Assembly (NCBI GenBank): GCA_009869945.1
Contig: WIXG01000028.1
Coordinates: 248,001-312,000 of the forward strand
DNA: 64,000 bases
Source: Mesaphorura yosii
Taxonomy: Eukaryota; Arthropoda; Collembola; Poduromorpha; Tullbergiidae
Reading direction: 5' to 3'
Part shown: positions 1 through 21,525 of the stretch, piece by piece
Numbering within the stretch: the first letter of the stretch is position 1
Layout: every line of letters starts with the position of its first letter
Notes under the pieces: model-generated
What the model saw: the letters and a program-made list of their open reading frames with translations, nothing else
Told to the model about the DNA's origin: nothing
The model's database searches: none
Position numbers and translations under genes: made by a program

Positions 1-3000
1 TACGCCTGAAACGTCTTCACCATTGTACCACCGTCTCTTGAGTAAACCTCACCCGTGGAAGGGTGGCGTAAATGTCCCACTGCCGCCAGTTCTGTAGACA
101 CATAAAGTAAATTGCGTCACATTAGCATTACGTACTTGAAAACACTTTCAAGAGTAAGATGCAACTAATAATTGGAACTTACCGTAAGAATACACTGGAC
201 TATGCCAGTGTATGCACGTCGAGTATCAGCAACCTTCGTCGGTCCAGAGCAACAATGAGCTCCGTTGCCCCGATGTTTAAGTCTGATTCACAAAGTCAGC
301 ACCCCACCTGTTCTTGGTAGGGTTATTCTAAGTCCTCCAAAACTGTAATCTCTTCGTCTGTTCATCCAAATGACCACCAACACTTGAACAATTCACTTGC
401 CCACACGAATTGCCACCGAAAATAATTGATTGGTGCAATACACATTGAACGAGATTGCTTTGTTAGATTTACTGAACTGGATGGTTGAAAATTGTTTACA
501 AATAAAATGGATTGCATTACGTTCGAATGCAAGTGTGTGTATGCTAGCAGTTGGTCGACGACTGAAAGGTGATCTGCCTGCAGCGAAGTACGGGTTGAAA
601 AAAGCTTGTACACAAAAGAAATCCTGCTTGCGAGCTTGCGACGTGCTCGCACTGCCTGTGTGTACGACCAACACATGAAATGAAAAACGAACTGCGCAGA
701 TACCACTGATGGCACCTTCCTCAAGTTTAAGCTACAGTCTGAAATGTTGAAACAACCAATATGCTAAATTTCCCAGTTTTCCTGGATTCAAGCTCGATGA
801 CCCTGCCTAACTGTTCTGTATTTGCCAAATCTGAGCCCGAAAGAACGGAGATCTGAGATCTTGTGAACAATGGGTTTGACGTGCATATTGTTTAAGCGAT
901 GTAGATTCTGCCCCCATAAAGTGGTATGATCATTTGAATGTTAATTCGTATAAAGTGAACAAATTTTGTCTCTTGACCCTGATACCTGTAAAGTTTTGTG
1001 TGGATACGACGGTTTCAATGTGACTGTAGATAGGAGCACTATACTAATTCGCAATTTTGAAAATATGGAGACAGGACGAAGTTTATGCGATGAATTCACC
1101 TGCCCGTTCTGCTGAAATGTGCTATTTCAATTTGACAACGCTATGGAAAGATTTTTGTTCATGAAATTCTCTGAAATTTTGTAACCTATAACGGGTATAC
1201 GGCTTGACATGCGTAGGTCGATTTCAACGAGGTCTTGATGCCTGTTTTTACTTCAGCTGTTGAACTAGAATATGGGCTGCTTCAAATGGACAGACTGTAA
1301 AACTAAGACAATGAAACTTGTGAGAGCACTGCACAGAGAGTGAATTGTTCGCAAGTGGTGAGTTCATGTACGATACAAATGCGAGGACGAGCAAGATTAC
1401 GATGGCTATATATAATTTTGCTGGAGGTACATGCAGTATAATTGCGGGCAAGCGACAAAGAGAGGTTAACAATCTCTTAAATAACAGACTTGACCGCTTT
1501 GGCGAGTCCTAGCTCACTTTGGCCAGCATTGCGCAATACATTCTTCTGATCATCATTCATCTATTTGGCCATTCTGCTGAATTTGCAAATGCGACAGTAC
1601 AGATAACCCAGCTACGCAAGAAATTACGATTCCAGTGCTCCGACGGAGATTAAGCAACAACGTACGCGAGCTATCAATCCGCCCATTCACAATTATATAG
1701 TAATTTCTATATGTTGTCACATAATTAGCCGTAGCCGATAATTTTATTCGCGTAAACATAATTTTCAAATTTATCTGTTTTGACTTTTCGCATCGATTTC
1801 TTGAAAGGAAGACACATGAACTTTAAAGCCTATAAATGCATTCGCTCAGTAAGAAATAAAGCCTGAGACCATCTCGACCGTTTCTGTCGTCTTTATAAAA
1901 CATACTATCAAGAGTTACGATTTGTATTACTTTGCAGTATTTATCAGTCAACTTTGACACTGATAATAACCGTCCGAGGGATGTGGAATTGAAAGCGAGC
2001 AACTTCGTACACATCTGGAACCACGATTTTTAACCAAGACTTGAACCTAGCCGCCGGATGTTGGTTGTAAATATAGACAAACCACATTTCAAATTAGTAG
2101 AAATAAATTTGCAACGTATTTTGGGCAGGCTGCAAAAAATAGCGACTCGGTGGTGAAGATGTATTCGAAAATATATGCAGTGCCGAGTGAAGAATGCGTA
2201 TGTGATTGAGGAAAATAAGAAAATTGAGTCTTTCAAAGTGGATGTGGAGAGCAACTGAAGCGAAAATCGATAGAGAAGCATGCGGCAGGTTCAAGGACCG
2301 ACACAAGTTGAACCTACATTTTAAAAAAGTATTACAGTAACGTATAAAGTTGTATATCATCACTTCGGTATTATGCAGACCTCAGAGCACACATAAATTT
2401 AGCTTCCTATTTAACTCGCCATTATTTTAATAATAGCAATCGCACACAAACAACAGCTAGGGACGAGGATGAAGATGGAAAACAAATTAGCATGCGTCTT
2501 GCGGAGTAAACGGAGACGCACTGCCACTGCGACCGACCAGCCAGCGCTAGCACGAGCACCAGATGCTTGGGGTTTGCAACCTCCGTCTCCTCCATTATTT
2601 GCACAATCACGTACGACAAAATTGCAGGCCACGAACACGGTGGTGATTAGGATGATGATGGGTGCAGAGATACCATGTGTTTGTAATTTACAATAAGAAA
2701 GGATAAAAATTGCAGATGATAATCCGGTCATACAGCGTGGGAGGTCATCCAGTCGAAGAAAACAAAGATACGACACTGCAACATAATCGCCAAGCTGCAA
2801 GTTGTAAATCAATCCATAGCGGGAGTGCTTTCTCGCATCGGGCATATTCAATGCCGTCGTTGAACTCAATTTGCTAGAAAAAGTCCAACTCCTTTGCTTG
2901 AGCTCATGCGGACGTATCCTGCTGGAACTCTGCTTTACATGGTCGCTTATAAAAAAAAGTATGGACTGAAATATTAAAAAGTGAGACCGAGTGAAGGAGT

Positions 3001-3529
3001 GACGTGATGTTCACGTTCACATTTTCATGAAAGCATTTACATGAATGTTTCATTCAGAAACTGTAAAGCATTTTCGATTTGACTCGCTTTACAATTTTGC
3101 ACTGAGCGTTCGATTTTCGGAAGAATTCCCTGAGAGAAGTTTCTTGTCCTCGCTCGTGCATAAGTGCAGTGCTAAATGTGCTAAAAGCAAGAGCTATTTT
3201 TAAATGACTATGAAAGCAGTGATATGAAATGCATGAATCGAGTCTCTTGTTTACCTGCTCAACTATCCACAGATGCAATTTAAGTGAAGCCAACAACTGC
3301 GTTCTGCGTTGTTGGTTTACGCCTTACAGCAAAAAATTCTACACTGTATTTGTTTTTGTCAATATTTTCTGTTTATTATTATAATTAACGAAAGTTAATG
3401 AAAAAATTGTCGTCGTCGGCTGTGAGTGTGAGCTTGGAGTGCGTGGAGACGAGCAGGACGGATTCGGCCGTTTGTTGTCCACTGCACCAATGAATAATTC
3501 AAATGTATGGTTTTTGAATTAAGCGTAAT

Positions 3530-3551
3530 TGCATAATGGTTGCATAATGGT
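3530..3551. repeat. Two-copy 11-bp tandem repeat
   Basis: The unit TGCATAATGGT occurs twice without a gap. It is a tiny local duplication in otherwise unremarkable non-coding DNA, and no function is implied. Confidence 0.6.
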
Positions 3552-6500
3552 TTTGATCGTTTTTCTTCCCAGTCGCGCGGAATAATGTCACACATGTCTG
3601 CTGTGCCATTGCCATTAGCAAGACAGGACTCGTCTACTTGCTGCATTTGATTATGATTAAGTCTGAAAGAAACAACGAGTCTCATCCAACGTGCACATGG
3701 CATGGGCATGCTGGTGGTTGTAAAAGGCGTATAAGGGCACAGATGAAGCAGCTCAATTTGCATATGAATATAAATATTAGGTGTAATTATTATTACAAAA
3801 GACGCAATTGTACGGCGCAGCAGCAGTAACGACGGCCGCAGCGTGTGGAATTATGACATCGTGCGTTGATGGCAATGGCAATAGAAGAGTGCCCAGGCCG
3901 AAGACGAAGATGAATAATTTTATTACACCTGGATTTTATGTACTGTACATTCAACTTTTTGCCTTTTTACCTTGGACACCATCGCCACGAAGAAGCCACT
4001 GAAGAAGATCTTTGAAAATATTTATACCACGTGTACGCGTAAATGCGAGGCTTCTTCGGAAAAATTGAACTTCTTTAGCTGTGCTGAGATTTGACGTGAA
4101 TTGAAAGAAACGTAACTGCTGGGCTCTGTGCTGCTTCGATCAGACTTTAGTATGGCAAAGAAAGGACTTGAAACCCTGTCCCGTTTCTTACGCAACTTTC
4201 TAGAGAATTGACATTGAATCGTTGCTGGCATGACGGATGAAATACAAAAGGCACCCATATAGTGTATAATATTGTATTGTAAAGTTAATCGAATCTTGAA
4301 CGATGGCGTCAGAAAGGAAACACTAATGCGTATGAAATTCTTGACTTTCCATAAATGAATCAGGAGGAAATACGGTCAGGAAAGCAGCGTGCAAGGTCTC
4401 TGAATTATTTCGCCATGCTCAAACTCAATGGCTGCTAATGAGAATTCAGAACAATGTTGGTTTTGTTCGCTCTGAAAATTGTGATTATTTGCGCATAATT
4501 CAATGGCGACGTGTGGCTGCGACTGGAACTCTTTTCTTGTCCTGTGACCTGTGCATAATGCTTGCAAATTATATGCTAACCTTGCAGATTGACTCTTTAT
4601 CAAGTCAAGGCAGACGTACACTGTAAATAATTTCGCAACAGCAGCGACTGACGAAGAGAGTTTACTCGGAACAGCGTAGAAGATTGAATCAATTAGACTG
4701 TTGCGTGGAGTTCATAAATCACAGGACAAAGCGTCACTTGTGTTGGTTGCGTTGATCCTATTAAGAAATGAAGTCCGTCATATCTTTATTCGGGTTAATG
4801 CGTACGTCTGTACTCTGTACTCGGATGTTTTGACCATTGAGTAAAGTCATCTACGATGCAATACCATGCAAAGCAGTCTGTCTATTTTCACAACCGCAAA
4901 TGATTCTGCTGATTCTTCAAGTTTCTTTGAATTTAGTCATATTTCGTTTTCGTTTTCAAACTCGAGCTCTGCGCTTAATGTCTGCGAGAGTGTGAAAGGC
5001 ATTTGTGCTCGAGACCGTTCACATTTTGATTTAGCTGGTGGCCTGGTTAACAGAGTAGAAATTTATTGTAGGTCACCCGTTCATTATGATTGTTACCAGG
5101 ACAAGAACAAACCAATTCTGCGTGTTAATCCTTTTGTTGGAGTCATGTAGATTTGGGGGTTTAGAACTTCAAGACCTCGATGTTAATGAGTTGAGTTTTT
5201 GTGCCATTAACTCGTCCACCTCTCGTTTTATTTCTCGAATCTGGCAGCGGAATAGGATTTTACGAGTTGTGTCTTACTTAACGGAAGACGATTAACAAAT
5301 GTTTCTAATTGTGGTGCAATTTTAGAATCTACGGCATTAAAACCAAGTTGTCATTCCAATGGTGATGGGGCCGGCATTTAATGACGAGATGATTACGATT
5401 TTGCACCACCGTGATTTATGTCAATTTCCCTCAGCGAATGTGGACGCCTAATGAAGACAGGATGAACAGCAGCAAAATTGAGAACGTACAATTTCAGAAA
5501 AAGTGCGCGTGCGATTAGGCAAGGCGCAGTAAACTATTAATCAATCTCAATCTGTTCAACTCGCATGAAAGCGCACATGTGCAGCTCTGGTGTGAAATTG
5601 CGTAATTGTAACCGAACAAAGCGGGTCATTGATATGTGTTTCAATTTTAATAACTAGGCAGAACGCAGATGAATTCACAATTAACAGAAACTCAGCTGCC
5701 ACATGTGAGGCTTATTTTTAGTCCAAAAACCCTAATGTAGGTTAAACAAATTTAACAAAGCGTGTGCGTTATCTCTGTGTTTATGTCTGCGTCTGTGAGC
5801 ACAGATTTGCAGGGATTGGGTTTACATTGAACAGGCTGGCGGGTTGGTCTGTTTTGGTTGTGAGCCATGCGTCGAGTTAACAGCTCACGTGCGTCTGTTT
5901 TCATTTGTATCGATGATTGAAGAGTTCTGGAGCAAAGCAAGCGAATCTTTAGGCTTGATTACTAATATATGAAGTTTTTGTGAGTATTCCAAGGGCTAAA
6001 GCGCTATGACATGGAATCAAGTTGATGTCAACTGTCTCTAAATTAGTGTGCTTTTTCAATTGCAAAAGTAAAATAAGTCCTTTCCGGCATGGCAGACCAA
6101 TCTGGGCAATTCGTACGCACAAAATTGCCAAGTAGAGAAGCAGTGACATGTTTTGCAAAAGTAAAACCTTATATTGCCTTCCTTGCGCTGCATTGCTATT
6201 TCTGTCTCTCGTGCCGTGCCTGCGATGACATTTCACTTCTCATTATTATTACCATATTAAGTCAATCGACCACACTTGAGAGGAAAGGATGAACTCGACT
6301 TACAAGAATTTCAGACTCGACGATCAGGCAATTCAGGACGTGAAGCTTGTGTTCTAAGCCCAAATCAGATTCTTCAGCGCACTCACGCATAGATCTCAGA
6401 AGTAAATTCGGCAAACCAGCACGAGAATTCAGGATGTAGTTTATTATTTTAATGTGCAATCTTCCTCCTCCTGCACTCTACACGCTCCTGCCTTCTTTCT

Positions 6501-9500
6501 CGTTCGCTGTTGCAATTTGAAATCACAGAAAAGGGTCATTGAACAGAGTCATGAATGAATTTCAGTTTTTATGTGCGTAAGAACGTCTATTGTTATTGCT
6601 GGTAGAGTTTTGTACAATTGATGCACAAACAATGGGAAAAGGTGACAAGAAGAGTACATCGAGCTGGCAGCAGTCAGTAAGTCAGAGGCACATATCTGAA
6701 TATTTCAGTGTGCTAAATCACGGCACGAGAGAGTCGGTATTAAAGTACAGTTCAGATTGCAGTCAACAATAAGTGTAACTCATCTTCCACAGTACCACAG
6801 TTAATTCGTCATTCAACTCTGCAACAATAAATGCGTCCCTTGTTATACGTATTGCATTCTATGCTTTGTTGAACGAAAATGGCACCGTCATGAGTCTCCC
6901 AGCCACTTGCAGCTGGGAATTATTCGTCTGCATTAAAAAAAGTAAAGGGTTCGATGTCCGAAAATTCGTTTTCAAGTTCACACAATAATAACAATCAAAG
7001 TGTGTACAATTATAGTTAGCATCTTCGCTCCGCGCGCATGCAATCTTCTTTTTGCCTGTTGCTGCTTCTGATATTTACTCAAATCGTACCTCGCAGTCCA
7101 CTCAAGTAGTAAATCTTCCTGCGGCTGCTGAGTCAACCTTATCCTAGCATTTCGCATTTCTAATTCATCTTTTTTTTCATAACCATAAATCTCAGTCGCA
7201 GGCAGGACCACGATTGAGGTGAGAGCAGAAGGATATAACATGAAGGTGTAAACTCTACTACACGAACACCAACCAGCAACTTGACTGACACTTACATGTG
7301 CTTTGTGTATACGCAATTAAAATCAAAACACGCCGAAAATTATCACCAACATAAAAGGACTGGGCTGCGCTCAATTTCATCTCGCATGAAACAGTCGCAA
7401 TGAAATGAGATGTGACTAATGCACTTGTCCTCTTATCAGAGCCGTAATTGGAATTCCTTCTGGTCCGAGACCCATTACATCGTCTTAAATAAATAGTCTC
7501 AATGTTATTGTAGCTCAAAAGACAGGGACGAGCAGAAGCAGGGGTCATTTCAGTGTATTGCATGCGGCCATGATGCATTTTGTCACCGTGGGTTTTGACA
7601 AGACGCTGCTGTCAATTTCATTTCTGGTCTTTTATCACAGGAATGAGCGAAGAAATGGGACAAGACGAGACGGTTGATTGAAAGATTTCAGGTGGGAATA
7701 CGCACACTTTACTGCTGCGCAGATCGCATTATGGATCGCGGCAGCAGCGTTTAATAGTTTTACTTAAGACAACTCCTGCTGTCCTTTCGTAACCTACATC
7801 ACAAGAAACACGAATCACCTTTCATCTCAATCCCAGTACGAAGCAACATCTTCTGTTTCTGACTCTATAAAGTCGCAGTCTCATCATTAGTCTCCGTAAT
7901 AGCGCGTACAATTCCGCATGTGGCTTCAAATAAGGATAAAAGAGGAAGGAGAGAAGTCCAGTTCAGTTTATTTCACTCCTTTTCTAACCTCACACCAGCT
8001 TGCCACAAAAGCCTGACTGCTTGCATGGCTTTGCACATGAAAAAGTAAGGCAAAAAATTTGCTTCTACCGATTTTGCTCACTTGCACGCGTCATTCTCAT
8101 TTTCCCACTGCTCTGGCTCAACGCTCAGAACCGCCGAACCGTATTAAGGCAAGATGTGCCAAAATGCTCTAAATTTAGTCCGAAATAGTCACAAACTAAT
8201 AATCCTAAGTGCGAAAGCAATGTATGAGTATGTGACGATATTGCGAACAGCCTCCTGCAATGCACGCCTTTGAGCTGCTGCTCTGTGCGTGAGGCAAATT
8301 GAGTACGGCTTCCAATTCAATACACGCATGTCGCGGCACCTGATATACAGTCGGCTCATAAAACTCGTTTTATTTCAATTTGTACTTTTGGCGATTGTCG
8401 ATTACCACCTGGAATCGTGTTTGATAAATATCTCGTGGCGGTGATTTCACTTTATGGACAGCGTTGAGTCACAATGCGGGCGGACACGAACACCTGCGCG
8501 CGACATGCCTGACGATTTCTGCTCCAATTTGTCGCATAAGGCACCGCCGCTACCGCTTCGTTTGCTAAATTTTGCTCTTTCTTCTTTGTCCTGAGCGTCG
8601 ACTAGGCCAGCGTTGACACAGCATCAATCAACCAGATAGAATTACATGGTTGTTGTAGTCAGCAGTCAGCAGTAAAAGAATTAACAGACTCGACCGCGCG
8701 AGTGCACATAATCCTGTAATTCACGCTTATGACTCAATGCCGTTATTTTTCATGCCTAATTTATGTTTTATGTTCGGGTCCTACAATTTAAATTTTATCA
8801 ACAAAGTCAACCCTCTCGCTTAATACTGAGTCATGGTCATATGTTTGCTGTGCAAGCTTCGAGTACGAACAATCGCTTCAAGATTTGTAATTGCTGTAAA
8901 TTATAGCGTCCTGCGTTGGCCCAGTTATTTTTATCAAGTTCTCGTCATGTACTCCGGCTACATTTGATATGCACGAGCCCAACTGTCTCTAATTATAGTT
9001 CGAAATACGCAATTTTATTATTCGTACAGTCGTAGCAATTAGTGATAGTCATGTCAGACAGTAAATCCAAATCCTACGTCAAGATTAGGATTACGACTGT
9101 CTTGGGTTGGGAGTCTTAAGTTTTCAGTATTACGAGAAACTGTATCTCAGTCAGCTGATGCTGCTGTTGTGGATGTTGCTGAGTAATCTAATCTCTTTGT
9201 TTGACTAATGATTACCATTTCTGTTTGTGTTTGCTGTCTCAAATGTTTGGACAAGAAAGTGTCCTTGCTGGTGACCGAGACGTTGTATTTAATTACGCTT
9301 ACAACCGGCCCTGATGACGCTATGATGACTCGAGTTTGAATGCATAATTCCTTGGAAAAGTCTTCTCGTTGCGAGTGAGTGATGGCCTTGTAGTCTCGTC
9401 TCTCAATTTGTCGAATACTCGCCAATCGCAATCCAAAACAAATCAATATAGTTGGGCACGCCAGCGGCTCATCGGTGGATTAACGGCCCGCTTCCATGCA

Positions 9501-10410
9501 TGCGCTGAATGTGGGCCATGCAATGGTTAGACGAAAGTGGCAATAACAATCAGATACAAATCGATATTCTAATGCAATGAGAAACTTTGTTTTTATTTCC
9601 GTATTCCAAGAAAAGAGGTCTGAATATTTTATCAGAAGTCGCATGAATAGAAACTACGAAATGCATAATATCCGAAAAAAGGAAAGCCAGCCATAAACAA
9701 AGGTTGGCTAGAATTATTCTGGTTATGAAAGCCACATAACATACATATCGGAAATTATTCCCATACCTCATAATCGAGCATTTACATGCAACAGAAAGTC
9801 AGGTCCAAAAGTTTTAAATCATTTTTAATATTACAAAGGTTTTAAGCCAACATTTTGGAAAACGTGTAGGCTTAAAATAATTAAGTCCTGTAGTAGTGCT
9901 GTAATAGTTAGATTTGTACTGGAACATGACAATGGAAAAGTTATGCGTCGCAGTAGCTGAAAACTGAAGCCGTGTTATGCTTGCTTTGTCTCCGTGTTAT
10001 GTTTTTCTGATCTGTGAATACGATCATGATGTGAGCAATGGTTTACATTTATTCTGGTCGCTGTGGATGCGATAGCATAATTTTGTATCTAGGAAGCATA
10101 AAGCGAATTGAGGTTGATATCCAGAAAGAAGCTTTTGTCTGCCCGTCGATCACGTACGTTCGTACATGCTTTGCAAAATTCATGAGAAAAGGTGCGCAAT
10201 GCAAAGCGTGAGGGACAGAAAGAGGAAATGTCACCATGCCACACTTCTAAAATTTTCAAGTAGCCCAGTTACAAGAATAAGGATATCGTGTCCTGCAGAC
10301 GGTGCAATGTTGGCAATTTTTGAAATTGAATTTTTTAGCAGGACAGGTCGAATAAAATGTATCAAGTTCGTTAATCGTGTCATGTGAGAGCTTTCTGACA
10401 AAGGAACTCG

Positions 10411-10416
10411 TTTATT
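10411..10416 (-). terminator. Candidate poly(A) signal of HPD
   Basis: AATAAA reads on the minus strand (TTTATT on plus), about 420 bases past the HPD stop codon. It is in the right direction, but the hexamer is common by chance in AT-rich DNA. Confidence 0.3.
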
Positions 10417-10834
10417 AGCGTGTTGAATGGGCCGAGCAGACGCGAGCCTCTCAACTGCGATGCGCAGAAGTTGTGCATATTCACTGTCTGAAGTTGTTTG
10501 AAGGGAAAGAAGGATTTAATTTTCTTCATTTTTCCATTAGAAATGAGTAAATGGAATGGAGACATGCGACTGCAAGAAAGTACTCGAGAGTATCATTGTA
10601 ATTGAAGCTGAATATTGAGACGCTGAAAGTCAAAATGATTGAAACTAGACGAGTGGACTTGCATTCCCAAAGGCTTCAAATTGAAATTAAATCCTACTGC
10701 AAGTTTCTGCCAGGCGAAGGAAAATGCTTAAAAGTGAGAAATTAAAGAGAAAGTCATGCAAATTGTATCCAAACTACAGAACTACTATACGAGGAATTAA
10801 TTGAAGAGCAGCAGGATTCCGTCCGGGTCTCTTT

Positions 10835-18270
<7,436 letters not shown>

Positions 18271-19771
18271 TTTGCCAAATTGTGTACACGCTTTGTGAAG
18301 AAGTTCACGGAAAGTTACACCACGTGTGCAGATACGGAACAGCAAATTGCAACTGCGTCAATTTAAAACGATGACGAGACTTGTCATTGTAAAGACCGGT
18401 CATTAAAGCATCTCGTTCAAGGCATTCAGGCTCACGCTCTAAGCGTTTATTCTTCTGGATTTTCGAGTAGAGTTTCTACGTTGCGTTTTAAATGTCGTGG
18501 TCGACAAACTCACGTACAAGGGACACGGGACAGTGCTCAGAGCAATAATTGCAGTATTACGTAAGAGTCTTCACCAGCAGTGCGACGCCATTGGTTCAGG
18601 TCGAAGGTGTGCGATGTGGCAATAATGGAAAAAATCAAGATCCAGTTTATTTCTACGTGGAGAAGTGAAACGAGTAAAGGCTGAAAAAGTGAAAAAGTCA
18701 AGGCCAGCAAGATCTCATGCCACCAATCAGGTCGGGAAAAATTCACTACCTCTTTTTTACTCGTTCATGGATCCCGAAACCAGTTTTTATTTACTTGGGA
18801 GCCTGTTGTGGTCACGCAGGCCACTCGGAAAGACATGCCTGCGTTTCTTCTCGTTGACGACATACTGCATAGAAACTGCCGACCACGGACAAGTTCACCG
18901 TCACGTTAACTAATTCCGACGGCCAAGATTTCCCCTAGAAGCTTTACAGGAAACTCACATTAAATGATATCGTTCCTTGAAAAATTTCCATTTGTCATGA
19001 TTTCTGATCCTTTTCTCCATATGACGGAAATATCTTTGGTTGTTGAGCCCATCATTGAGGTGAACAGGAAAATTATAATGGGCAGCTTTGCTAGGAGAAA
19101 CTAAGCCGAATCGGAACATCGATCACAAGAATAGTAGAGAGGCTTATGAGGAATAAGGGTCATCGTGTTACATTTTGTTCGCCTTTCTTGCAGCTGAAAA
19201 AATTATCAATTCCCAATTTGTTCAGATTTTTAAATTTTACTGGTTCACAATTTACATATTAACTTGCAAAAGGTTCCTAAGATCAAAGATGGATGCTAGT
19301 TCTATGCTGCACATAAAATCGGTTATTTTGATGAGCATCGGCGAGATTTAGAGGCGTCTTGCTCATCGAAAATTTCGTTCAAGCGATGTTTTAACTGGGG
19401 TTTCGTGGTTCGCTATGGTCAAATCGTACACTATCAGTGAAATTACACACGAAAAAGCAACGGCTTATGTGGTAAAGAAATCAGAATTGGTAACCGGAAC
19501 GCGAAACCTCGATTTGTGTCGCGGATGGACAAACGACAAAGCAATGGCAAAGCAAAGCCTAGGAATTGTTTGTGGTCAGCACGAATTTGAAATTGCTTAA
19601 GATTTAAGCTTGCATTACTCAGTAGTCTTGCACCGGTGCGTTGGTTGTACACTCAGATAGGTTTGCGAAAAAAGTCAACTGAGTTAATTCAAAAATCGAA
19701 ATTATTCATCCTACGAACACGTGATTTATCTGCCAGCATTGGAGCACTCAAATATCATCAGTTTATTAGTC
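18271..19771. other. Divergent intergenic region between HPD and coiled-coil gene
   Basis: About 1.5 kb separates two start codons facing away from each other, so it should hold both promoters and 5' UTRs. I see no coding exon or clear TATA/initiator arrangement I would commit to. Confidence 0.5.
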
Positions 19772-21525
19772 ATGCCACCCAAGAAAGGTAAGCTTCCTCT
19801 ATATACATTAAATACTCTTATCATATAAACTCAAGACTACGTTCATGCCCGCATCATCACTTTAGCTCCTGCTCCTCGTGGAGATCGAGGTAAGAAAGGT
19901 TCCAAATATGTCAAGACTAAGGAAGCAAAGAAGGCTAGAGCGGAAGCAAGAGCCAAGAAACAGTTGAATAAGCTAAAGAAATTCGAAAACGTGCTCTATG
20001 AAGATGAATTTATTTGGACCAAGAGCCGTGGAGAATTGGAAGTAATTGCATGGACCCTTCAGCGCCAAGTTGAGGCCGAACGATGTGAAAGAATTTCTAT
20101 GAGATACGAGCGTGACTGGTTCTTTGAAATGACGCAAGTATATTTGCAAAAGATTCGCAACATTCGCGTAAATAATGTTCCCAACAAAGTAGGCGAAGCA
20201 TCTGGTATCAGTAAGTTATACCCTGAATTTGAAACTTTCAGAGAAAGATGGATGTCCGGTTTCATGAGGCTCGAGATCGCGAGTTGGATGCAGAGGAGGC
20301 CAAGCTGTTTACTAGGCTTGCTGTTAGTGATAAGTTTAACAATTCATTTTAAACAGTATTAGAGTACTACGTAGTTATTTTACTACAGAGAAAGAACGCC
20401 ATGTATACAACTTTGATGAAAACCAACGCTTTGGAGCTCAAGTTCCGACAATGGTACAAACGGGTACAGTCAAAAATTAATACATTCAACTTTGGCTACT
20501 ATTTAACTAAGAGTTACTTCACAGTTGAAGAAGGTCATCGAGCTGTTGATCAAATTTTTTCAAACTGATGACAAAGGACTGGCGGAACAAATTACAGCTG
20601 TTCCAGGTTATAGGAAGGAACATCTGGATTGGCAGGCGTAAGTTTTGTGATGATTCACAAGTGTAGCCGTTGCTATTTCGTGTGTAATTTCACTGATAGT
20701 GTACGATTTGACCATAGCGAAGCACTAAAACCCCAGTTAAAACATCGCTTGAATGAAATTTTCGATGAGCAAGACGTATACACTGGAATTCTTCAGAAGT
20801 TCGTGGACGCTCAGCTGAAGGGTAATAAAGTGACGATTCGCTCGGAGCGTCTTTTGGTAAGCCCATACTCAAGAGTTTAGCGATCTAATCCATTTTAGCA
20901 AAGCTTTTTAATGTCGCTCGTTTTCTGTCAGGATTTGGATGCATGGAGCTATGCCGGAGATCTGGCCTTGCGTAGACAGGAGCGTGACTTCGCTATGGCC
21001 AAAGACATGTACGTTGATCAAGTTCATAATTGCCTGTCACTCATAATGCTCGTTCTGAGCCTGTTGGAAGATATCGACGCTGATAACGCATGGGTAAATT
21101 TTTAATCCACTGCCCTGTTAAACAGTACCGTGTACTTTTTCACAAATGATACTTGTTGCCGGTTTGCAGAGACACGCACACAAGAAAATTTTTGACATCG
21201 CATCGAATTACTTTGCTCAAAACTTCAATGGAACAATGTACAAATATCTCCATGATAAATCCAAGGTATGGTATTTTGTACCTCTCTGAAATGATTCCGC
21301 TGGTCTATTTAGTTTAGCTTCAAATATTTGCAGGCCATTCAAGCTGCTCGGGCTATTCAAAGACTCAATACTTCATACAAGACACTTCGCCTTACAGAAG
21401 ACGACCTTCGAGAGCAAATTCAAAAGCTTCGTCTGGCTCGAGTTAATTACGATCAGAAAGTTGACGTGAAAACTGTCTTCGACCTGCTGTGCTTTGCCGA
21501 TTTGTATGGCCTCCAATACTTCTAA
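19772..21525 (+). CDS. Unrecognised 404-aa coiled-coil-rich protein
   Basis: I do not recognise this protein. Nine coding exons join in phase: 19772-19787, 19866-20188, 20242-20322, 20389-20463, 20525-20637, 20700-20856, 20932-21093, 21170-21265 and 21334-21525. The product is 404 residues. It starts MPPKKAPAPRGDRGKKGSK, followed by a Lys/Arg/Ala-rich stretch to about residue 45, then long charged, mostly helical segments with Trp and aromatic residues (EFIWTKSRGELEVIAW, YERDWFFEMTQVYLQKI), and it ends FADLYGLQYF. No signal peptide or membrane segment is visible. Introns are 53-80 bp. Exons 3 and 4 depend on the donors chosen (GTAGGC after 20188, GTTAGT after 20322), which are the only ones keeping the frame. 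The basic start plus coiled coil resembles cytoskeletal or axonemal proteins in general composition only. It converges with HIP1. Confidence 0.85.

Larger units (their letters stand above)
1..10834. other. Gene-free stretch, left end
   Basis: I read both strands and found no exon chain or protein family here. Open frames are short, stop-rich around their edges and lack recognisable domains. The leftmost 290 bases contain two minus-strand segments with splice-like borders, but their translations are not recognisable. The stretch may hold regulatory DNA, UTR exons or introns of a gene lying further left. Confidence 0.5.

Noticed and set aside
1..290. Two minus-strand segments with acceptor/donor-like borders at the left edge
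   Set aside because: Only one frame joins them, the peptide is not recognisable, and the chain cannot be followed past the edge.
2411..2869. 152-codon minus-strand open frame
   Set aside because: Composition is unlike a protein domain, it overlaps other frames, and no partner exon or family was recognised.
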